A stretch of DNA of 61,178 nucleotides from Streptomyces huasconensis (GCA_004010275.1 RBWT01000021.1:1-61178); one strand, 5' to 3'; positions 47,256 to 57,219 are shown, counted from the stretch's first letter. Notes: generated from the letters alone by a model not told the origin. Numbers and translations are program-made.

Positions 47256-47909
47256 CTACATGTGTGCGGGCACCCCGGTCAGCGCCGTCACCACGGGGTC
47301 CAGGGCCTGGTTGATCTCGTCGCCCACGGAGCGGAAGAACGGCAGGGGCGCCCCGTAGGGGTCGTACACCTCGTCGGCCTCCACGTTGGGCGCCAGGAGC
47401 CAGCCGCGCAGGGCGGCGGCGGCCCGTACCAGGGCGCGGGCGCGCTCCACCACGCCGTTGCCGTCCGGCTCCGGCAGGGTCGTGGGGTCTATGGCCCGCA
47501 CCAGCCGGGTGAACTCCTTGAGGGTGAAGGTGCGCAGGCCCGCCGAGTGGCCCATGGAGATGACCTGCGCCCGGTGGTCGCGGGTGGCGGTCAGGACCAG
47601 GTCGGCGCGGATGACGTGGTCGTCGAGGAGTTCGCGTCCCATGAAGCCGCTGGCGTCCGCCCCGAAGTCGGCGAGGACGGTCTCGGCGTTGGTCTCCATG
47701 GGGGCGCCCTCGTGGCCCCAGGTGCCCGCGCTCTCCACGATCAGGCCGCCGGTCAGGGGGTCGCCGAGGCGGTCGGCCAGGGCATGCCGGGTCAGCCGCT
47801 CGGTGATCGGCGAGCGGCAGACGTTGCCGGTGCTGACGTGGAGGATGCGGAAGGTGCCCGCGGAGCCCGGGAAGCCCGTTATGCCACGCCCCGTCTCAGG
47901 GGCTGTCAA
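47256..47909 (-). CDS. Low-molecular-weight phosphotyrosine phosphatase-like protein lacking the catalytic Cys
   Basis: 217 residues. The P-loop region reads HVSTGNVCRSPITE, where catalytic family members have VC-x-G-N-x-CRS: Ser26 stands at the nucleophilic Cys position while the distal Cys31-Arg32-Ser33 and the later general-acid DP (VYDPYGAP) are kept. The TTG at 47909 overlaps the upstream gene's TGA (TTGA) with GAGGTGG before it. In cell-wall regions such proteins act on tyrosine kinases or arsenate; with Ser for Cys, normal activity is doubtful. Context: between the threonylcarbamoyl-AMP synthase and glyA. Confidence 0.82.
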   Translation of the reverse strand: MTAPETGRGITGFPGSAGTFRILHVSTGNVCRSPITERLTRHALADRLGDPLTGGLIVESAGTWGHEGAPMETNAETVLADFGADASGFMGRELLDDHVIRADLVLTATRDHRAQVISMGHSAGLRTFTLKEFTRLVRAIDPTTLPEPDGNGVVERARALVRAAAALRGWLLAPNVEADEVYDPYGAPLPFFRSVGDEINQALDPVVTALTGVPAHM

Positions 47910-48553
47910 TTCGCCACCTCGAGATCGGGTACCACCTTGCGCAGCTCGTCCGCGTCGAGGGCGCCCGCGCGGAGCAGGACCGGCACCTTGCCCGTGACGT
48001 CGACGATCGAGGAGGGGACGATGCCGGGGGTCGGACCGCCGTCGAGGTAGACGGAGACGGAGTCGCCGAGCATGTTCTGCGCGGCGTCGCAGTCCTCGGG
48101 GGCGGGGTGCCCGGTGAGGTTGGCGGAGGAGACGGCCATGGGGCCGACCTCGGTGAGCAGTTCGATCGCGACGGGGTGCAGCGGCATGCGGATGGCGACC
48201 GTGCCGCGGGTGTCGCCGAGGTCCCACTGGAGGGACGGCTGCTGCTTGGCGACGAGGGTCAGGGCGCCGGGCCAGAAGGCGTCGACCAGCTCCCAGGCCA
48301 TCTCGGAGAAGTCGGTGACCAGGCCGTGCAGGGTGTTCGGCGAGCCGATGAGGACGGGGGTCGGCATGTTGCGGCCGCGGCCCTTGGCGTCGAGCAGGTC
48401 GGCGCAGGCCTCCGGGCTGAAGGCGTCGGCGCCGATGCCGTAGACGGTGTCGGTGGGCAGCACGACCAGCTCGCCCCGGCGGACGGCGGACGCTGCCTCG
48501 CGCAGACCGGTCGAGCGGTCGGTCGCGTCGTTGGTGTCGTATCGCCGTGCCAT
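47906..48553 (-). CDS. L-threonylcarbamoyladenylate synthase (Sua5/YrdC/YwlC family)
   Basis: 215 residues, the YrdC domain alone. It makes threonylcarbamoyl-AMP from Thr, bicarbonate and ATP for the t6A37 modification of ANN-decoding tRNAs. Motifs: VVLPTDTVYGIGADA, KGRGRNMPTPVLI, FWPGALTLVAK and SSANLTGHPAP. Its stop overlaps the following phosphatase-like gene; it lies 46 bp after prmC on the same strand, placing two translation-fidelity enzymes together. Confidence 0.93.
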   Translation of the reverse strand: MARRYDTNDATDRSTGLREAASAVRRGELVVLPTDTVYGIGADAFSPEACADLLDAKGRGRNMPTPVLIGSPNTLHGLVTDFSEMAWELVDAFWPGALTLVAKQQPSLQWDLGDTRGTVAIRMPLHPVAIELLTEVGPMAVSSANLTGHPAPEDCDAAQNMLGDSVSVYLDGGPTPGIVPSSIVDVTGKVPVLLRAGALDADELRKVVPDLEVAN

Positions 48554-48599
48554 CAGCGGGCCTCCTCGTACACGTACTGCTGCGGTGAAATGTTGGTCG

Positions 48600-49445
48600 T
48601 CACGGCATCGCCCTGCGCGCCGTCGCGAAGCGCGGCCGGTTGTTCAGGTCGGGGTGGTCGGCCGCGTCGGCCCAGCCCCGCTCCTCGGTGAAGATCCACG
48701 GGACCTGGCCGCCCTGGGTGTCGGCGTGCTCGATGACGACGACGCCGCCGGGGCGCAGCAGCCGGTGGGCGGTGCGCTCGATGCCCCGGATCAGGTCGAG
48801 GCCGTCCTCACCGGAGAAGAGGGCCAGCTCGGGGTCGTAGTCCCGGGCTTCCGGAGCGACGTACTCCCATTCGGTGAGGGGGATGTACGGCGGGTTGGAG
48901 ACCACCAGGTCGACCTGGCCGTCCAGCTCCGGGAACGCGTCGCGGGCGTCGCCCTGGACCAGCTTGACCCGGGACCCCTCGACGTTCTTCCGGGTCCACT
49001 TCAGGGCGTCCTCGGACAGCTCCACGGCGTGCACGCGCGAGCGCGGCACCTCCTGGGCGAGGGCGAGCGCGATGGCGCCGGAACCGGTGCACAGGTCGAC
49101 GATGAGCGGCTCGACGACGTCCATCGCCCGCACCGCGTCTATCGCCCAGCCGACGACCGACTCCGTCTCGGGCCGCGGCACGAAGACGCCGGGGCCCACC
49201 TGGAGCTCCAGGTAGCGGAAGTAGGCCCGGCCGGTGATGTGCTGGAGCGGCTCGCGGGCCTCACGGCGCGCGATCGTCTCCCAGTAGCGGGCGTCGAAGT
49301 CGGAGTCCTTGACGGAGTGCAGCTCGCCCCGCTTCACGCCGTGCACGAAGGCCGCGAGCTCCTCCGCGTCGTTGCGCGGCGAGGGCACGCCGGCGTCGGC
49401 CAGCCGCTGGGTGGCCTGGGCCACTTCCGCGAGCAGCAGGTTCAC
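48600..49445 (-). CDS. prmC: Peptide chain release factor N5-glutamine methyltransferase
   Basis: 281 residues. It methylates the Gln of the GGQ motif of RF1/RF2. The N-terminal helical domain precedes an AdoMet-binding fold: VDLCTGSGAIALALA, VVSNPPYIPL with NPPY at 184-187 and DGLDLIRGIERTAHRLLRPGG. The GTG at 49445 follows GGAGGACCAGC and gives NLLLAEVAQATQRL. Directly downstream of its substrate gene prfA (38-bp gap). Confidence 0.95.
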   Translation of the reverse strand: MNLLLAEVAQATQRLADAGVPSPRNDAEELAAFVHGVKRGELHSVKDSDFDARYWETIARREAREPLQHITGRAYFRYLELQVGPGVFVPRPETESVVGWAIDAVRAMDVVEPLIVDLCTGSGAIALALAQEVPRSRVHAVELSEDALKWTRKNVEGSRVKLVQGDARDAFPELDGQVDLVVSNPPYIPLTEWEYVAPEARDYDPELALFSGEDGLDLIRGIERTAHRLLRPGGVVVIEHADTQGGQVPWIFTEERGWADAADHPDLNNRPRFATARRAMP

Positions 49446-49483
49446 GCTGGTCCTCCGGGGGCGTCGTACGAGGGATGGGGGCG

Positions 49484-50560
49484 TCAGGCCGCGGCGAGCT
49501 TGGCCGCGGAGTCCGCGTCGACGCAGGCCTGGATGACCGCGTCGAGGTCGCCGTCGAGCACCTGGTCCAAGTTGTACGCCTTGAAGCCGACGCGGTGGTC
49601 CGAGATGCGGTTTTCCGGGTAGTTGTACGTCCGGATCTTCTCGGAGCGGTCGACGGTGCGGACCTGGCTGCGGCGGGCGTCGGCGGCCTTGCTCTCCGCC
49701 TCCTCCTGGGCGGCGGCGAGCAGCCTGGAGCGCAGGATGCGCATGGCCTGCTCCTTGTTCTGGAGCTGGCTCTTCTCGTTCTGGCAGGAGGCGACGACAC
49801 CGGTGGGCAGGTGGGTGATGCGCACCGCGGAGTCGGTGGTGTTGACGGACTGGCCGCCGGGCCCGGAGGAGCGGTAGACGTCGATGCGCAGGTCGTTGGT
49901 GTGGATCTCGACGTCGATCTCCTCGGCCTCGGGCGTCACCAGGACACCGGCGGCGGAGGTGTGGATGCGGCCCTGCGACTCGGTGGAGGGCACGCGCTGC
50001 ACGCGGTGCACGCCGCCCTCGTACTTGAGGCGGGCCCACACGCCCTGGCCGGGCTCGGTGGCACCCTGGCCGCCCTTGGTCTTCACGGCGACCTGGACGT
50101 CCTTGTAGCCGCCCAGCTCGGACTCGGTGGCGTCGATGATCTCGGTCTTCCAGCCGACGCGCTCGGCGTACCGCAGGTACATGCGCAGCAGGTCACCGGC
50201 GAACAGGGCGGACTCGTCGCCGCCCGCGCCCGCCTTGATCTCCAGGATGACGTCCTTGTCGTCGGACGGGTCCCGGGGCACGAGCAGCAGCCGCAGCTTC
50301 TCGGTGATCTCGTCGCGGCGCCGCTCCAGGTCCTTGACCTCGGCGGCGAACTCGGGGTCGTCGGCGCCCAGCTCGCGGGCGGTCTCGATGTCGTCCCCGG
50401 TCTGCTTCCAGCTGCGGTAGGTCGCGACGATCGGGGTCAGCTCGGCGTAGCGCTTGTTGAGCTTGCGCGCGTTGGCCTGGTCGGCGTGGACCGACGGGTC
50501 CGCGAGCTTCTTCTCCAGATCGGCGTGCTCACCGATCAGTTCCTCGACCGCCTCGAACAT
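49484..50560 (-). CDS. prfA: Peptide chain release factor 1
   Basis: 358 residues, intact. Recognises UAA and UAG: the tripeptide anticodon at 191-193 is PST (PAT in E. coli), and the peptidyl-tRNA hydrolysis GGQ lies at 235-237 ([17 protein letters not shown]). Its Gln237 is the PrmC target. It lies between rpmE and prmC, as in many actinobacteria. Confidence 0.97.
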   Translation of the reverse strand: MFEAVEELIGEHADLEKKLADPSVHADQANARKLNKRYAELTPIVATYRSWKQTGDDIETARELGADDPEFAAEVKDLERRRDEITEKLRLLLVPRDPSDDKDVILEIKAGAGGDESALFAGDLLRMYLRYAERVGWKTEIIDATESELGGYKDVQVAVKTKGGQGATEPGQGVWARLKYEGGVHRVQRVPSTESQGRIHTSAAGVLVTPEAEEIDVEIHTNDLRIDVYRSSGPGGQSVNTTDSAVRITHLPTGVVASCQNEKSQLQNKEQAMRILRSRLLAAAQEEAESKAADARRSQVRTVDRSEKIRTYNYPENRISDHRVGFKAYNLDQVLDGDLDAVIQACVDADSAAKLAAA

Positions 50561-50627
50561 CGGGGGCTCCTGGTTTTCTGCGCGAAGGTTCTCCGCGCGG
50601 TTCTACGCGAATTGGCTGCGGGACGGC

Positions 50628-50678
50628 AAAAGCGCCGGTCCCGGCCGCCCCCTGGCGAGGGCGGCCGATGACCGGCGC
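50628..50678 (-). terminator. Terminator after rpmE
   Basis: GCGCCGGTC (50632-50640) pairs with GACCGGCGC (50670-50678), and an inner CGGCCGCCC/GGGCGGCCG stem (50642-50650, 50659-50667) extends it. AAAA at 50628-50631 becomes the U-run of the - strand transcript. Confidence 0.88.
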
Positions 50679-50687
50679 AGTGGCTCG

Positions 50688-50909
50688 CTACTTCTTGGCA
50701 GCCGCGGCCTTGCCGAAGCGGGCCTCGAAGCGGGCCACGCGGCCACCGGTGTCGAGGATCTTCTGCTTGCCCGTGTAGAACGGGTGGCACTCGGAGCAGA
50801 CCTCGGCGCGGACGGTGCCGCTGGAGATCGTGCTGCGGGTGGTGAACTCGGCGCCACAGGTGCAGCTGACCTGGGTCTCGACGTACTCGGGGTGGATGTC
50901 GCGCTTCAA
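50688..50909 (-). CDS. rpmE: 50S ribosomal protein L31
   Basis: 73 residues, zinc-binding C+ form with CTCG and CSEC pairs ([23 protein letters not shown]). The start is TTG at 50909 with AGGAG 6 nt upstream ([11 protein letters not shown] follows). Many streptomycetes also carry a zinc-free L31 elsewhere that replaces this form under zinc limitation. Between the LCP gene and prfA; followed by a strong terminator. Confidence 0.95.
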   Translation of the reverse strand: MKRDIHPEYVETQVSCTCGAEFTTRSTISSGTVRAEVCSECHPFYTGKQKILDTGGRVARFEARFGKAAAAKK

Positions 50910-51053
50910 GGTGTCTCCTAGTTTCGGGAGGGCACCGGGTCGTACGCGCGGATTGCTCGTACGTGAACCGGGGCGACGTACCAGTCTGCCAGGACCGGCC
51001 GTATCTCCCAAAACGGGGGGAGGCCGGGATCTATTCCTGGGGGCCCGCGGACC

Positions 51054-52181
51054 TCAGTGGCCGGCCACCACGTCGCCCACGTCGCCCTTGTCGCCCGCGG
51101 ACTTCTCGGTCGCGGACTTCGGGATGGGCCTGTCGGCCCTGAGGGCGTCCCAGACCTGCTGGTCGGCCTCTTCGAGGGGCAGGACGCGGTTGGGGTCGGC
51201 GGGGTCGTACTGGATGGGCATCGTGACCATCTTCATGTCGCCCGCGCCGATGCCCTTGAGGCCGTTGGCGAAGCCCGCGAGGCTCTTGACGTCGTTCAGG
51301 TCGGAGTCGGTGGTGACGGCGCTGGTCGCGTCGTTCGCCAGGTCGTAGAGCTTCTTGGGGTTGCCGAAGACCCCGACGTCCTTGACCTGGTCGAGCAGGG
51401 CCTTGATGAAGGCCTGCTGGAGCTGGATGCGGCCGAGGTCGCTGCCGTCGCCGACGCCGTGCCGGGTGCGGACCAGGCCGAGCGCCTGCTCGCCGTCGAG
51501 GGTGTGCCGGCCCGCGTCGAGGTCGAGGTGGCTGTCCTTGTCGCGGATGGCCTTCTTGGTGGTGATGTCGACGCCGCCGAGGGTGTCGATGAGCTTCTTG
51601 AAGCCCGTGAAGTCCACTTCGAGGTAGTGGTCCATCCGGATGCCGGACATCTTCTCCACGGTCTTGACGGCGCAGGCGGGGCCGCCGACCTCGTACGCCG
51701 TGTTGAACATCTGCCGCTGACCGCCCGGGTCGGTCCTGCCGTCGTCCGTCTCGCACTCGGGCCGGGATATGAGGGTGTCGCGGGGTATCGAGACGACGCT
51801 GGCCTTCTTGTGCCCCTTGTAGACGTGCACGATCATCGCCGTGTCGGAGCGGGCGGCGCCCTCGTCCTTGCCGTACTTGGCGTTCTTGCCGGAACGCGAG
51901 TCGGAGCCGAGGACCAGGATGTCCTGGGAGCCGTTGTCGATGTCCTCGGGCCGGTCCGTGCCGAGCGCGGCGTTGATGTCGACGCCCTTGATGTTGCCGT
52001 TGAGCTTGAAGTACACGACGCCGAGACCGGTGCCGCCGAGGACGACCACCGAGGCCGCCGACCATGCCGTGATGACGAGCGCCTTGCTGCGCCGGCGCGG
52101 CTTGCGGCGCTTGCCGCCTCCGCCGCGGGGGCGTCTGGGCCGCGTGTCGGCCGGGCCCGCCAGGGTGCTCTCGTCGGTCAT
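51054..52181 (-). CDS. LytR-CpsA-Psr (LCP) family cell-wall glycopolymer ligase
   Basis: 375 residues: basic cytoplasmic N-terminus (RRPRGGGGKRRKPRRRSK), one membrane helix (33-57) and an extracytoplasmic LCP domain with LVLGSDSRSG, ARSDTAMIVHVYKG and VVSIPRDTLI, the Arg/Asp pyrophosphate-binding residues. It attaches teichoic or other anionic polymers to peptidoglycan from lipid-linked carriers. GAGGAGCCC precedes the ATG. The WecA-like transferase 6 kb away could make its lipid-linked substrate (inference). Confidence 0.9.
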   Translation of the reverse strand: MTDESTLAGPADTRPRRPRGGGGKRRKPRRRSKALVITAWSAASVVVLGGTGLGVVYFKLNGNIKGVDINAALGTDRPEDIDNGSQDILVLGSDSRSGKNAKYGKDEGAARSDTAMIVHVYKGHKKASVVSIPRDTLISRPECETDDGRTDPGGQRQMFNTAYEVGGPACAVKTVEKMSGIRMDHYLEVDFTGFKKLIDTLGGVDITTKKAIRDKDSHLDLDAGRHTLDGEQALGLVRTRHGVGDGSDLGRIQLQQAFIKALLDQVKDVGVFGNPKKLYDLANDATSAVTTDSDLNDVKSLAGFANGLKGIGAGDMKMVTMPIQYDPADPNRVLPLEEADQQVWDALRADRPIPKSATEKSAGDKGDVGDVVAGH

Positions 52182-52437
52182 GGGCTCCTCAGTCCTCGTC
52201 GGTCGGTTACCCCCTGCTTTCAGGGTCGGTGCGGTTCGTCGTCACTTGTCAGACGGGGAAACCGGTTGAAGGGTTGCACAGCGCCCTGGCCGCGCCCCCG
52301 TACCGGGGCGGTCACGCAACGTGCCCCGTATCCTCCCGATTTCCGCCTCTCACCTGCGGCTTTTCGGCCACGCGGGCTACTGCCCGTGACCGTGAGAATC
52401 TCTTATGCGTGTGGCCAAGGTCTCGCACGTGACAAAA
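52182..52437. other. Spacer between rho and the LCP gene
   Basis: This 256-bp stretch, together with the rho terminator and the end of rho (308 bp in all between genes), should hold the LCP promoter. I see GC-rich sequence and no ORF of coding character, repeat or clear promoter hexamers. Confidence 0.4.
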
Positions 52438-52471
52438 GGGCCGCCCCGTCACTCCTGTGACGGGGCGGCCC
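52438..52471 (-). terminator. Terminator after rho
   Basis: A 15-bp perfect stem: GGGCCGCCCCGTCAC (52438-52452), loop TCCT, GTGACGGGGCGGCCC (52457-52471). AAAA just left of the stem gives a U-run on the - strand transcript. Confidence 0.92.
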
Positions 52472-52489
52472 CTTGTGCCGTGCGGACGA

Positions 52490-54589
52490 CTAGTCGTTGC
52501 CGTTGCCCGGCGTCGGCGTCGTCTTCTGGATCTGGAGCAGGAACTCGGCGTTCGACTTCGTCTGCTTCATCTTGTCCAGGAGCAGCTCGATCGCCTGCTG
52601 CTGGTCGAGCGCGTGCAGCACACGGCGCAGCTTCCAGGTGATGGCCAGCTCGTCGCTGCCGAGCAGGATCTCTTCCTTGCGGGTACCGGACGCGTCCACG
52701 TCCACCGCCGGGAAGATGCGCTTGTCGGCGAGCTTGCGGTCGAGCTTCAGCTCGGCGTTGCCGGTGCCCTTGAACTCCTCGAAGATGACCTCGTCCATGC
52801 GGGACCCGGTGTCGACGAGCGCGGTCGCGAGGATGGTCAGCGAGCCGCCGTCCTCGATGTTGCGCGCGGCACCGAAGAAGCGCTTCGGCGGGTACAGCGC
52901 CGTCGAGTCGACACCACCGGACAGGATGCGGCCGGAGGCCGGGGCGGCGAGGTTGTACGCACGGCCCAGACGCGTGATCGAGTCGAGCAGCACGACGACG
53001 TCGTGGCCCAGCTCCACCAGGCGCTTGGCGCGCTCGATGGCCAGCTCGGCGACCGTGGTGTGGTCCTCGGCCGGGCGGTCGAAGGTCGAGGAGATGACCT
53101 CGCCCTTGACCGACCGCTGCATGTCGGTGACCTCTTCCGGACGCTCGTCGACCAGGACGACCATCAGGTGACACTCGGGGTTGTTCACCGTGATCGCGTT
53201 GGCGATCGCCTGCATGATCATGGTCTTGCCGGTCTTCGGCGGAGCCACGATCAGACCGCGCTGACCCTTACCGATGGGGGCGACGAGGTCGATGATGCGG
53301 GTGGTGAGCACGCCCGGGTCGGTCTCCAGGCGGAGCCGGTCCTGCGGGTAAAGGGGCGTCAGCTTGCTGAACTCCGGGCGCCCGCGCCCGGATTCGGGCG
53401 CCATGCCGTTGACGGAGTCCAGGCGTACGAGCGCGTTGAACTTCTCGCGGCGCTCGCCGTCCTTGGGCTGGCGGACCGCGCCGGTGACGTGGTCGCCCTT
53501 GCGCAGGCCGTTCTTGCGGACCTGGGCCAGCGAGACGTACACGTCGTTGGGACCGGGGAGGTAGCCCGACGTGCGGATGAACGCGTAGTTGTCGAGGATG
53601 TCCAGGATGCCCGCGACGGGGATCAGGACGTCGTCCTCGGAGACCTGCGGTTCGTTGCCGAAGCCCTGCTCGTCGCGGCCGCGACGGCCACGGCGGTCGC
53701 GGTAACGGCCCCGGCGGCCGCGGCGGCCGCCCTCGAAGTCGTCGCCGTCCTCGTCGGCCCGCGGGCCGTTGTCACGCTGACGGTCCTGCCGTCCTGCGCC
53801 CGCCCTGCTGCTGGCGGTCCTGCCGGTCCTGACGGTCCTGACGGTCCGGGCGGTCCTGACGGCCGCCGCCCGGCTGGTCCTCGCCCTTGTTGCCGCGGCG
53901 GTCGCGGTCACGGCCACGGCCCTGGCGGTCACGGCGCTCGCGGCGGCCCTCGGCGCTGTTGTCACCGCTGTCGCCGCGGTCGGCCTTGGCCTCGGCCGTG
54001 TCGGCCTTGACCTCGGTCCTGGTGTCGGACTTGGCCTCGGCGGTGACCGTCTCCGGGCTGCCCGCGTCGGCGGTGGCCCGGCGCCGGCGGCGCTCACCGA
54101 CGGGCTGGTCGTCTCCCGCGCGCTCGGCGTCTCGCTCGCGCGGGCGGGGCCCCCGGCCGGCTGACCGGGGATCTCGATCTGCTGCTGGGCGACGGCCTTC
54201 TCGGGCTTGCCGCCCTCGGCCTTGTCGGCCTTCTCGGCCTTGCTCGCCTTGGCGGCACCCTCGTCCTCGCCCGTACGGGCCTTCGAGGTGGCCCGGCGCT
54301 TGGGCTTGGTCTCAGCGGTGTCCGCGGAAGGCGCGGCGCTCTTGGCCGGGGCTCCGCCCCCTGCCTGCGCCTCCTTGATGACCTCGATCAGCTGGCTCTT
54401 GCGCATGCGCCCGGTTCCCTTGATCCCAAGGCCCGAGGCGACCTGCTGCAGTTCCGCCAGCACCATGCCCTCGAGGCCGGTGCCGCGGCGCCGCCGGGAC
54501 CCGGCCGAAGCACCGGTGGCAGGCGCCGCGGAGGCGTCCGTGGCGGGCGTGTCGGCAGTCACGCCCATCAGATCGGTGGTGTCGCTCAC
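52490..54589 (-). CDS. rho: Transcription termination factor Rho (compensating frame breaks in the N-terminal insert)
   Basis: 699 residues, the long actinobacterial form. RNA-dependent hexameric helicase. N-terminal SAP-like helix region ([36 protein letters not shown]), a long charged insert, an RNA-binding domain ([20 protein letters not shown]) and a RecA motor with P-loop APPKTGKT (Lys454) and [14 protein letters not shown] 54589 follows GGGAAGGA. Residues about 155-262 read as Ala/Thr/Pro/Arg noise in this frame; one base over gives [20 protein letters not shown] and Arg/Asp/Gln repeats as expected, so two opposite indels near 54150 and 53800 are likely. Confidence 0.95.
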   Translation of the reverse strand: MSDTTDLMGVTADTPATDASAAPATGASAGSRRRRGTGLEGMVLAELQQVASGLGIKGTGRMRKSQLIEVIKEAQAGGGAPAKSAAPSADTAETKPKRRATSKARTGEDEGAAKASKAEKADKAEGGKPEKAVAQQQIEIPGQPAGGPARASETPSARETTSPSVSAAGAGPPPTRAARRRSPPRPSPTPGPRSRPTRPRPRPTAATAVTTAPRAAASAVTARAVAVTATAAATRARTSRAAAVRTARTVRTVRTGRTASSRAGAGRQDRQRDNGPRADEDGDDFEGGRRGRRGRYRDRRGRRGRDEQGFGNEPQVSEDDVLIPVAGILDILDNYAFIRTSGYLPGPNDVYVSLAQVRKNGLRKGDHVTGAVRQPKDGERREKFNALVRLDSVNGMAPESGRGRPEFSKLTPLYPQDRLRLETDPGVLTTRIIDLVAPIGKGQRGLIVAPPKTGKTMIMQAIANAITVNNPECHLMVVLVDERPEEVTDMQRSVKGEVISSTFDRPAEDHTTVAELAIERAKRLVELGHDVVVLLDSITRLGRAYNLAAPASGRILSGGVDSTALYPPKRFFGAARNIEDGGSLTILATALVDTGSRMDEVIFEEFKGTGNAELKLDRKLADKRIFPAVDVDASGTRKEEILLGSDELAITWKLRRVLHALDQQQAIELLLDKMKQTKSNAEFLLQIQKTTPTPGNGND

Positions 54590-54986
54590 GAAGGGTCCTT
54601 CCCTGGAGCGGACGTCGGCCTGTCTGGCTCGGCGACCGGTTGTGCTGTCCGGCGGTCCTATGCGTATGGACCGTGCCGGGGCGGTGGTCCGCCAACGAGG
54701 CGGAAGAATTCATTGGTGATGGCGATTCCCGGTGCGGTGCCACTGAAGTGCGGTGTCACTCGGCTCGGTCACGCCGGTTCCGGAGCGTGCTCAGGACCGC
54801 TCAGTGCGGGGCACGAAGCAGTTTGGGAGGCTCCCGGAAGAATGGTTGTCCCGGACGGGGACACAAAGCACCTCGCCATGGTGAGGTCGGGTGCAGACTT
54901 GAGATTAACACTACCGGACCCAACAAACATTCCCCCTCTCGAATTCGGGTCGCCCCGAAATCCCTGCGTTCGCTGCGGGCACTGCG
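54590..54986 (-). other. Long rho leader region with possible short upstream ORF
   Basis: A 397-bp gap between thrB and rho. A TAGTGT hexamer (complement of 54908-54913) in an A+T-rich patch may be the -10 of rho, giving a leader of about 310 nt. An ORF of 53 codons, ATG 54930 to stop 54769, preceded by GAGGGGGA, opens MFVGSGSVNLKSAPD; it may be a leader peptide or chance. No clear terminator hairpin is seen inside. Confidence 0.4.
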
Positions 54987-55904
54987 TCAGGGCGCGAGCG
55001 GCAGCACGCTCGCACCCGCGGCGTCGAGCGCCAGACGGTTGGCCGCCCAGCCCTCGCCCGCCAGGCGTGCGACCTTGTCGGCCGCACTGTCTTCGGCCAG
55101 CGCGAGGACCGTGGGTCCCGCGCCGGAGATCACCGCGGGCACGCCGTCGGCGCGCAGCCGCTCCACCAGGGCGGCGCTCTCCGGCATCGCCGGGGCGCGG
55201 TACTCCTGGTGCAGCCGGTCCTCGGTGGCGGGGAGCAGCAGCTCGGGGCGCCTGGTCAGGGCCTCGACGAGCAGGGCCGCCCGGCCTGCGTTGGCGGCGG
55301 CGTCGACGTGCGGGACGGTGCGCGGTAGCAGGCCGCGCGCGGTCTCGGTGAGGACGGGCTTCCCGGGCACGAAGACCACCGGAACGACGGAAGCGGCGGG
55401 TTCCATCCTGATCGCCCGTGCCGCTCCCGCGTCCATCCAGGAGAGCGTGAAGCCGCCGAGCAGACAGGCGGCGACGTTGTCGGGGTGGCCCTCGATCTCG
55501 GTGGCGAGTTCGAGCAGCGCCGTGTCGTCGAGCCGGGCCTCGCCGCCTATCGTCACGGCGCGTGCGGCGACGATGCCCGCGCAGATAGCGGCGGACGACG
55601 AGCCGAGGCCGCGGCCGTGCGGGATGCGGTTGGCGCAGACGATCTCGAGACCGCGCGGCTGTCCGCCGAGCAGGTCGAAGGCGGTGCGCAGGGATCGTAC
55701 GAGCAGATGCGACTCGTCGCGCGGAAGGGTGTCGCTGCCCTCCCCGGCGATGTCGATGTGCAGCCCGGAGTCGGCCACCCGGACGACCACGTCGTCGTAC
55801 AGACCCAGCGACAGGCCCAGGGCGTCGAAGCCCGGACCGAGGTTGGCGCTGGTGGCGGGGACGCGCACCCGGACGGCGGCGGCGCGGAACGCTGGACCGG
55901 CCAT
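54987..55904 (-). CDS. thrB: Homoserine kinase
   Basis: 305 residues, GHMP kinase family. It phosphorylates homoserine for threonine synthesis. Glycine-rich ATP loop PHGRGLGSSSAAI, N-terminal RVRVPATSANLGPGFDALG and C-terminal ISGAGPTVLAL. The ATG at 55904 is chosen over upstream in-frame ATGs because it matches the family start (AGPAFRAAAVRV) and has AAGGAGAG upstream. It lies 250 bp after thrC, so probably has its own promoter. Confidence 0.95.
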   Translation of the reverse strand: MAGPAFRAAAVRVRVPATSANLGPGFDALGLSLGLYDDVVVRVADSGLHIDIAGEGSDTLPRDESHLLVRSLRTAFDLLGGQPRGLEIVCANRIPHGRGLGSSSAAICAGIVAARAVTIGGEARLDDTALLELATEIEGHPDNVAACLLGGFTLSWMDAGAARAIRMEPAASVVPVVFVPGKPVLTETARGLLPRTVPHVDAAANAGRAALLVEALTRRPELLLPATEDRLHQEYRAPAMPESAALVERLRADGVPAVISGAGPTVLALAEDSAADKVARLAGEGWAANRLALDAAGASVLPLAP

Positions 55905-56072
55905 CGCTCGATGACTCTCCTTGAGCTGCGTGTTTTCGAGGCTGCGTATTTTCGGTACGTGCCACATGTACGGAACACCCGAAGGCCGCGCACTACGGCG
56001 GCACCGCGGCATATGCGGCGGGGCGGGTTCGGTACAGCCTATCGAAGGAAGGTTCTGTGGCGACATAGGGCG

Positions 56073-56110
56073 CACAGGAGGCGCACGATGCGTGTCGTAA
56101 GCCCCCTGTG
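56073..56110 (-). other. Inverted repeat between thrC and thrB
   Basis: CACAGGAGGC (56073-56082) pairs with GCCCCCTGTG (56101-56110) with one G-U pair across an 18-nt loop, in the 250-bp thrC-thrB spacer. It is followed by no T-run; possible terminator or attenuator. Confidence 0.45.
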
Positions 56111-56154
56111 CCACCCCTCGTATACGGCCGCAGGCTTACGCCGGCGGCGGCGGG

Positions 56155-57213
56155 TCACGCCAGGCCGAGGCGCTCGGCGGCGGCGTCCGCGTCGACCGGG
56201 ACGGTGACCGGCTGCGGGGCGCCGGCGACGGCCCAGTCGGGGTCCTTCAGGCCGTTTCCGGTCACGGTGCAGACGATCTTCTGGCCCTTGTCGACCAGGC
56301 CCTGCTCGGCGGCCTTCAGCAGACCGGCGACCGAGGCGGCCGACGCGGGCTCCACGAAGACACCCTCCTGGGACGCCAACAGCTTGTAGGCGCGCAGGAT
56401 CTCACGGTCCGTCACCTCGTCGATGAGACCGCCCGACTCGTCGCGCGCGGCGAGCGCGTACTGCCACGAGGCGGGGTTGCCGATGCGAATCGCGGTGGCG
56501 ATCGTCGAGGGGTCCTTGACGACCTCGCCGCGCACGATGGGCGCGGAACCGGAGGCCTGGAAGCCCCACATGCGGGGCGTACGGGTGGAGACCGCGTCGG
56601 CGGCGTACTCCTTGTAGCCCTTCCAGTAGGCCGTGATGTTGCCGGCGTTGCCGACGGGAAGGATGTGGAGGTCGGGGGCGTCGCCGAGGGCGTCCACGAT
56701 CTCGAACGAGGCGGTCTTCTGGCCCTCGATGCGGAACGGGTTGACCGAGTTGACCAGCGCCACCGGGTAGTTCTCGGACAGAGCGCGCGCGAGGTTCAGG
56801 CAGTCGTCGAAGTTGCCGTCGACCTGGAGGATCTTCGAGCCGTAGACGAGCGCCTGGCCCATCTTGCCGAGCGCGATCTTGCCCTGCGGCACGAGGACCG
56901 CGCAGACCATGCCCGCGCGGACGGCGTAGGCGGCGGCGGACGCCGACGTGTTGCCGGTGGAGGCGCAGATGACGGCCTTGGCGCCCTCCTCCTTGGCCTT
57001 GGTGATCGCCATGGTCATGCCGCGGTCCTTGAAGGACCCGGTGGGGTTGGCACCCTCGACCTTGAGGTGGACCTCGCAGCCCGTGCGCTCCGAGAGCACC
57101 TGCGCGGGTACGAGCGGCGTGCCGCCCTCGCGAAGCGTCACGACCGGCGTGGTGTCCGAGACCGGAAGACGGTCCCGGTACTCCTCGATGATTCCGCGCC
57201 ACTGGTGGCTCAT
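56155..57213 (-). CDS. thrC: Threonine synthase
   Basis: 352 residues, the short class of PLP-dependent threonine synthase. PLP Lys62 in [11 protein letters not shown], phosphate-binding SAGNIT-like [25 protein letters not shown] and the Ser/Thr-Gly motif [10 protein letters not shown]. It converts O-phosphohomoserine to threonine. It lies 6 bp after thrA in one operon. Confidence 0.96.
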   Translation of the reverse strand: MSHQWRGIIEEYRDRLPVSDTTPVVTLREGGTPLVPAQVLSERTGCEVHLKVEGANPTGSFKDRGMTMAITKAKEEGAKAVICASTGNTSASAAAYAVRAGMVCAVLVPQGKIALGKMGQALVYGSKILQVDGNFDDCLNLARALSENYPVALVNSVNPFRIEGQKTASFEIVDALGDAPDLHILPVGNAGNITAYWKGYKEYAADAVSTRTPRMWGFQASGSAPIVRGEVVKDPSTIATAIRIGNPASWQYALAARDESGGLIDEVTDREILRAYKLLASQEGVFVEPASAASVAGLLKAAEQGLVDKGQKIVCTVTGNGLKDPDWAVAGAPQPVTVPVDADAAAERLGLA

Positions 57214-57219
57214 TGCTGC

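Noticed and set aside
53790..54160. Ala/Thr/Pro-rich segment of Rho as a new domain
   Set aside because: The adjacent frame gives the expected charged Rho insert, so the segment is an out-of-frame reading.
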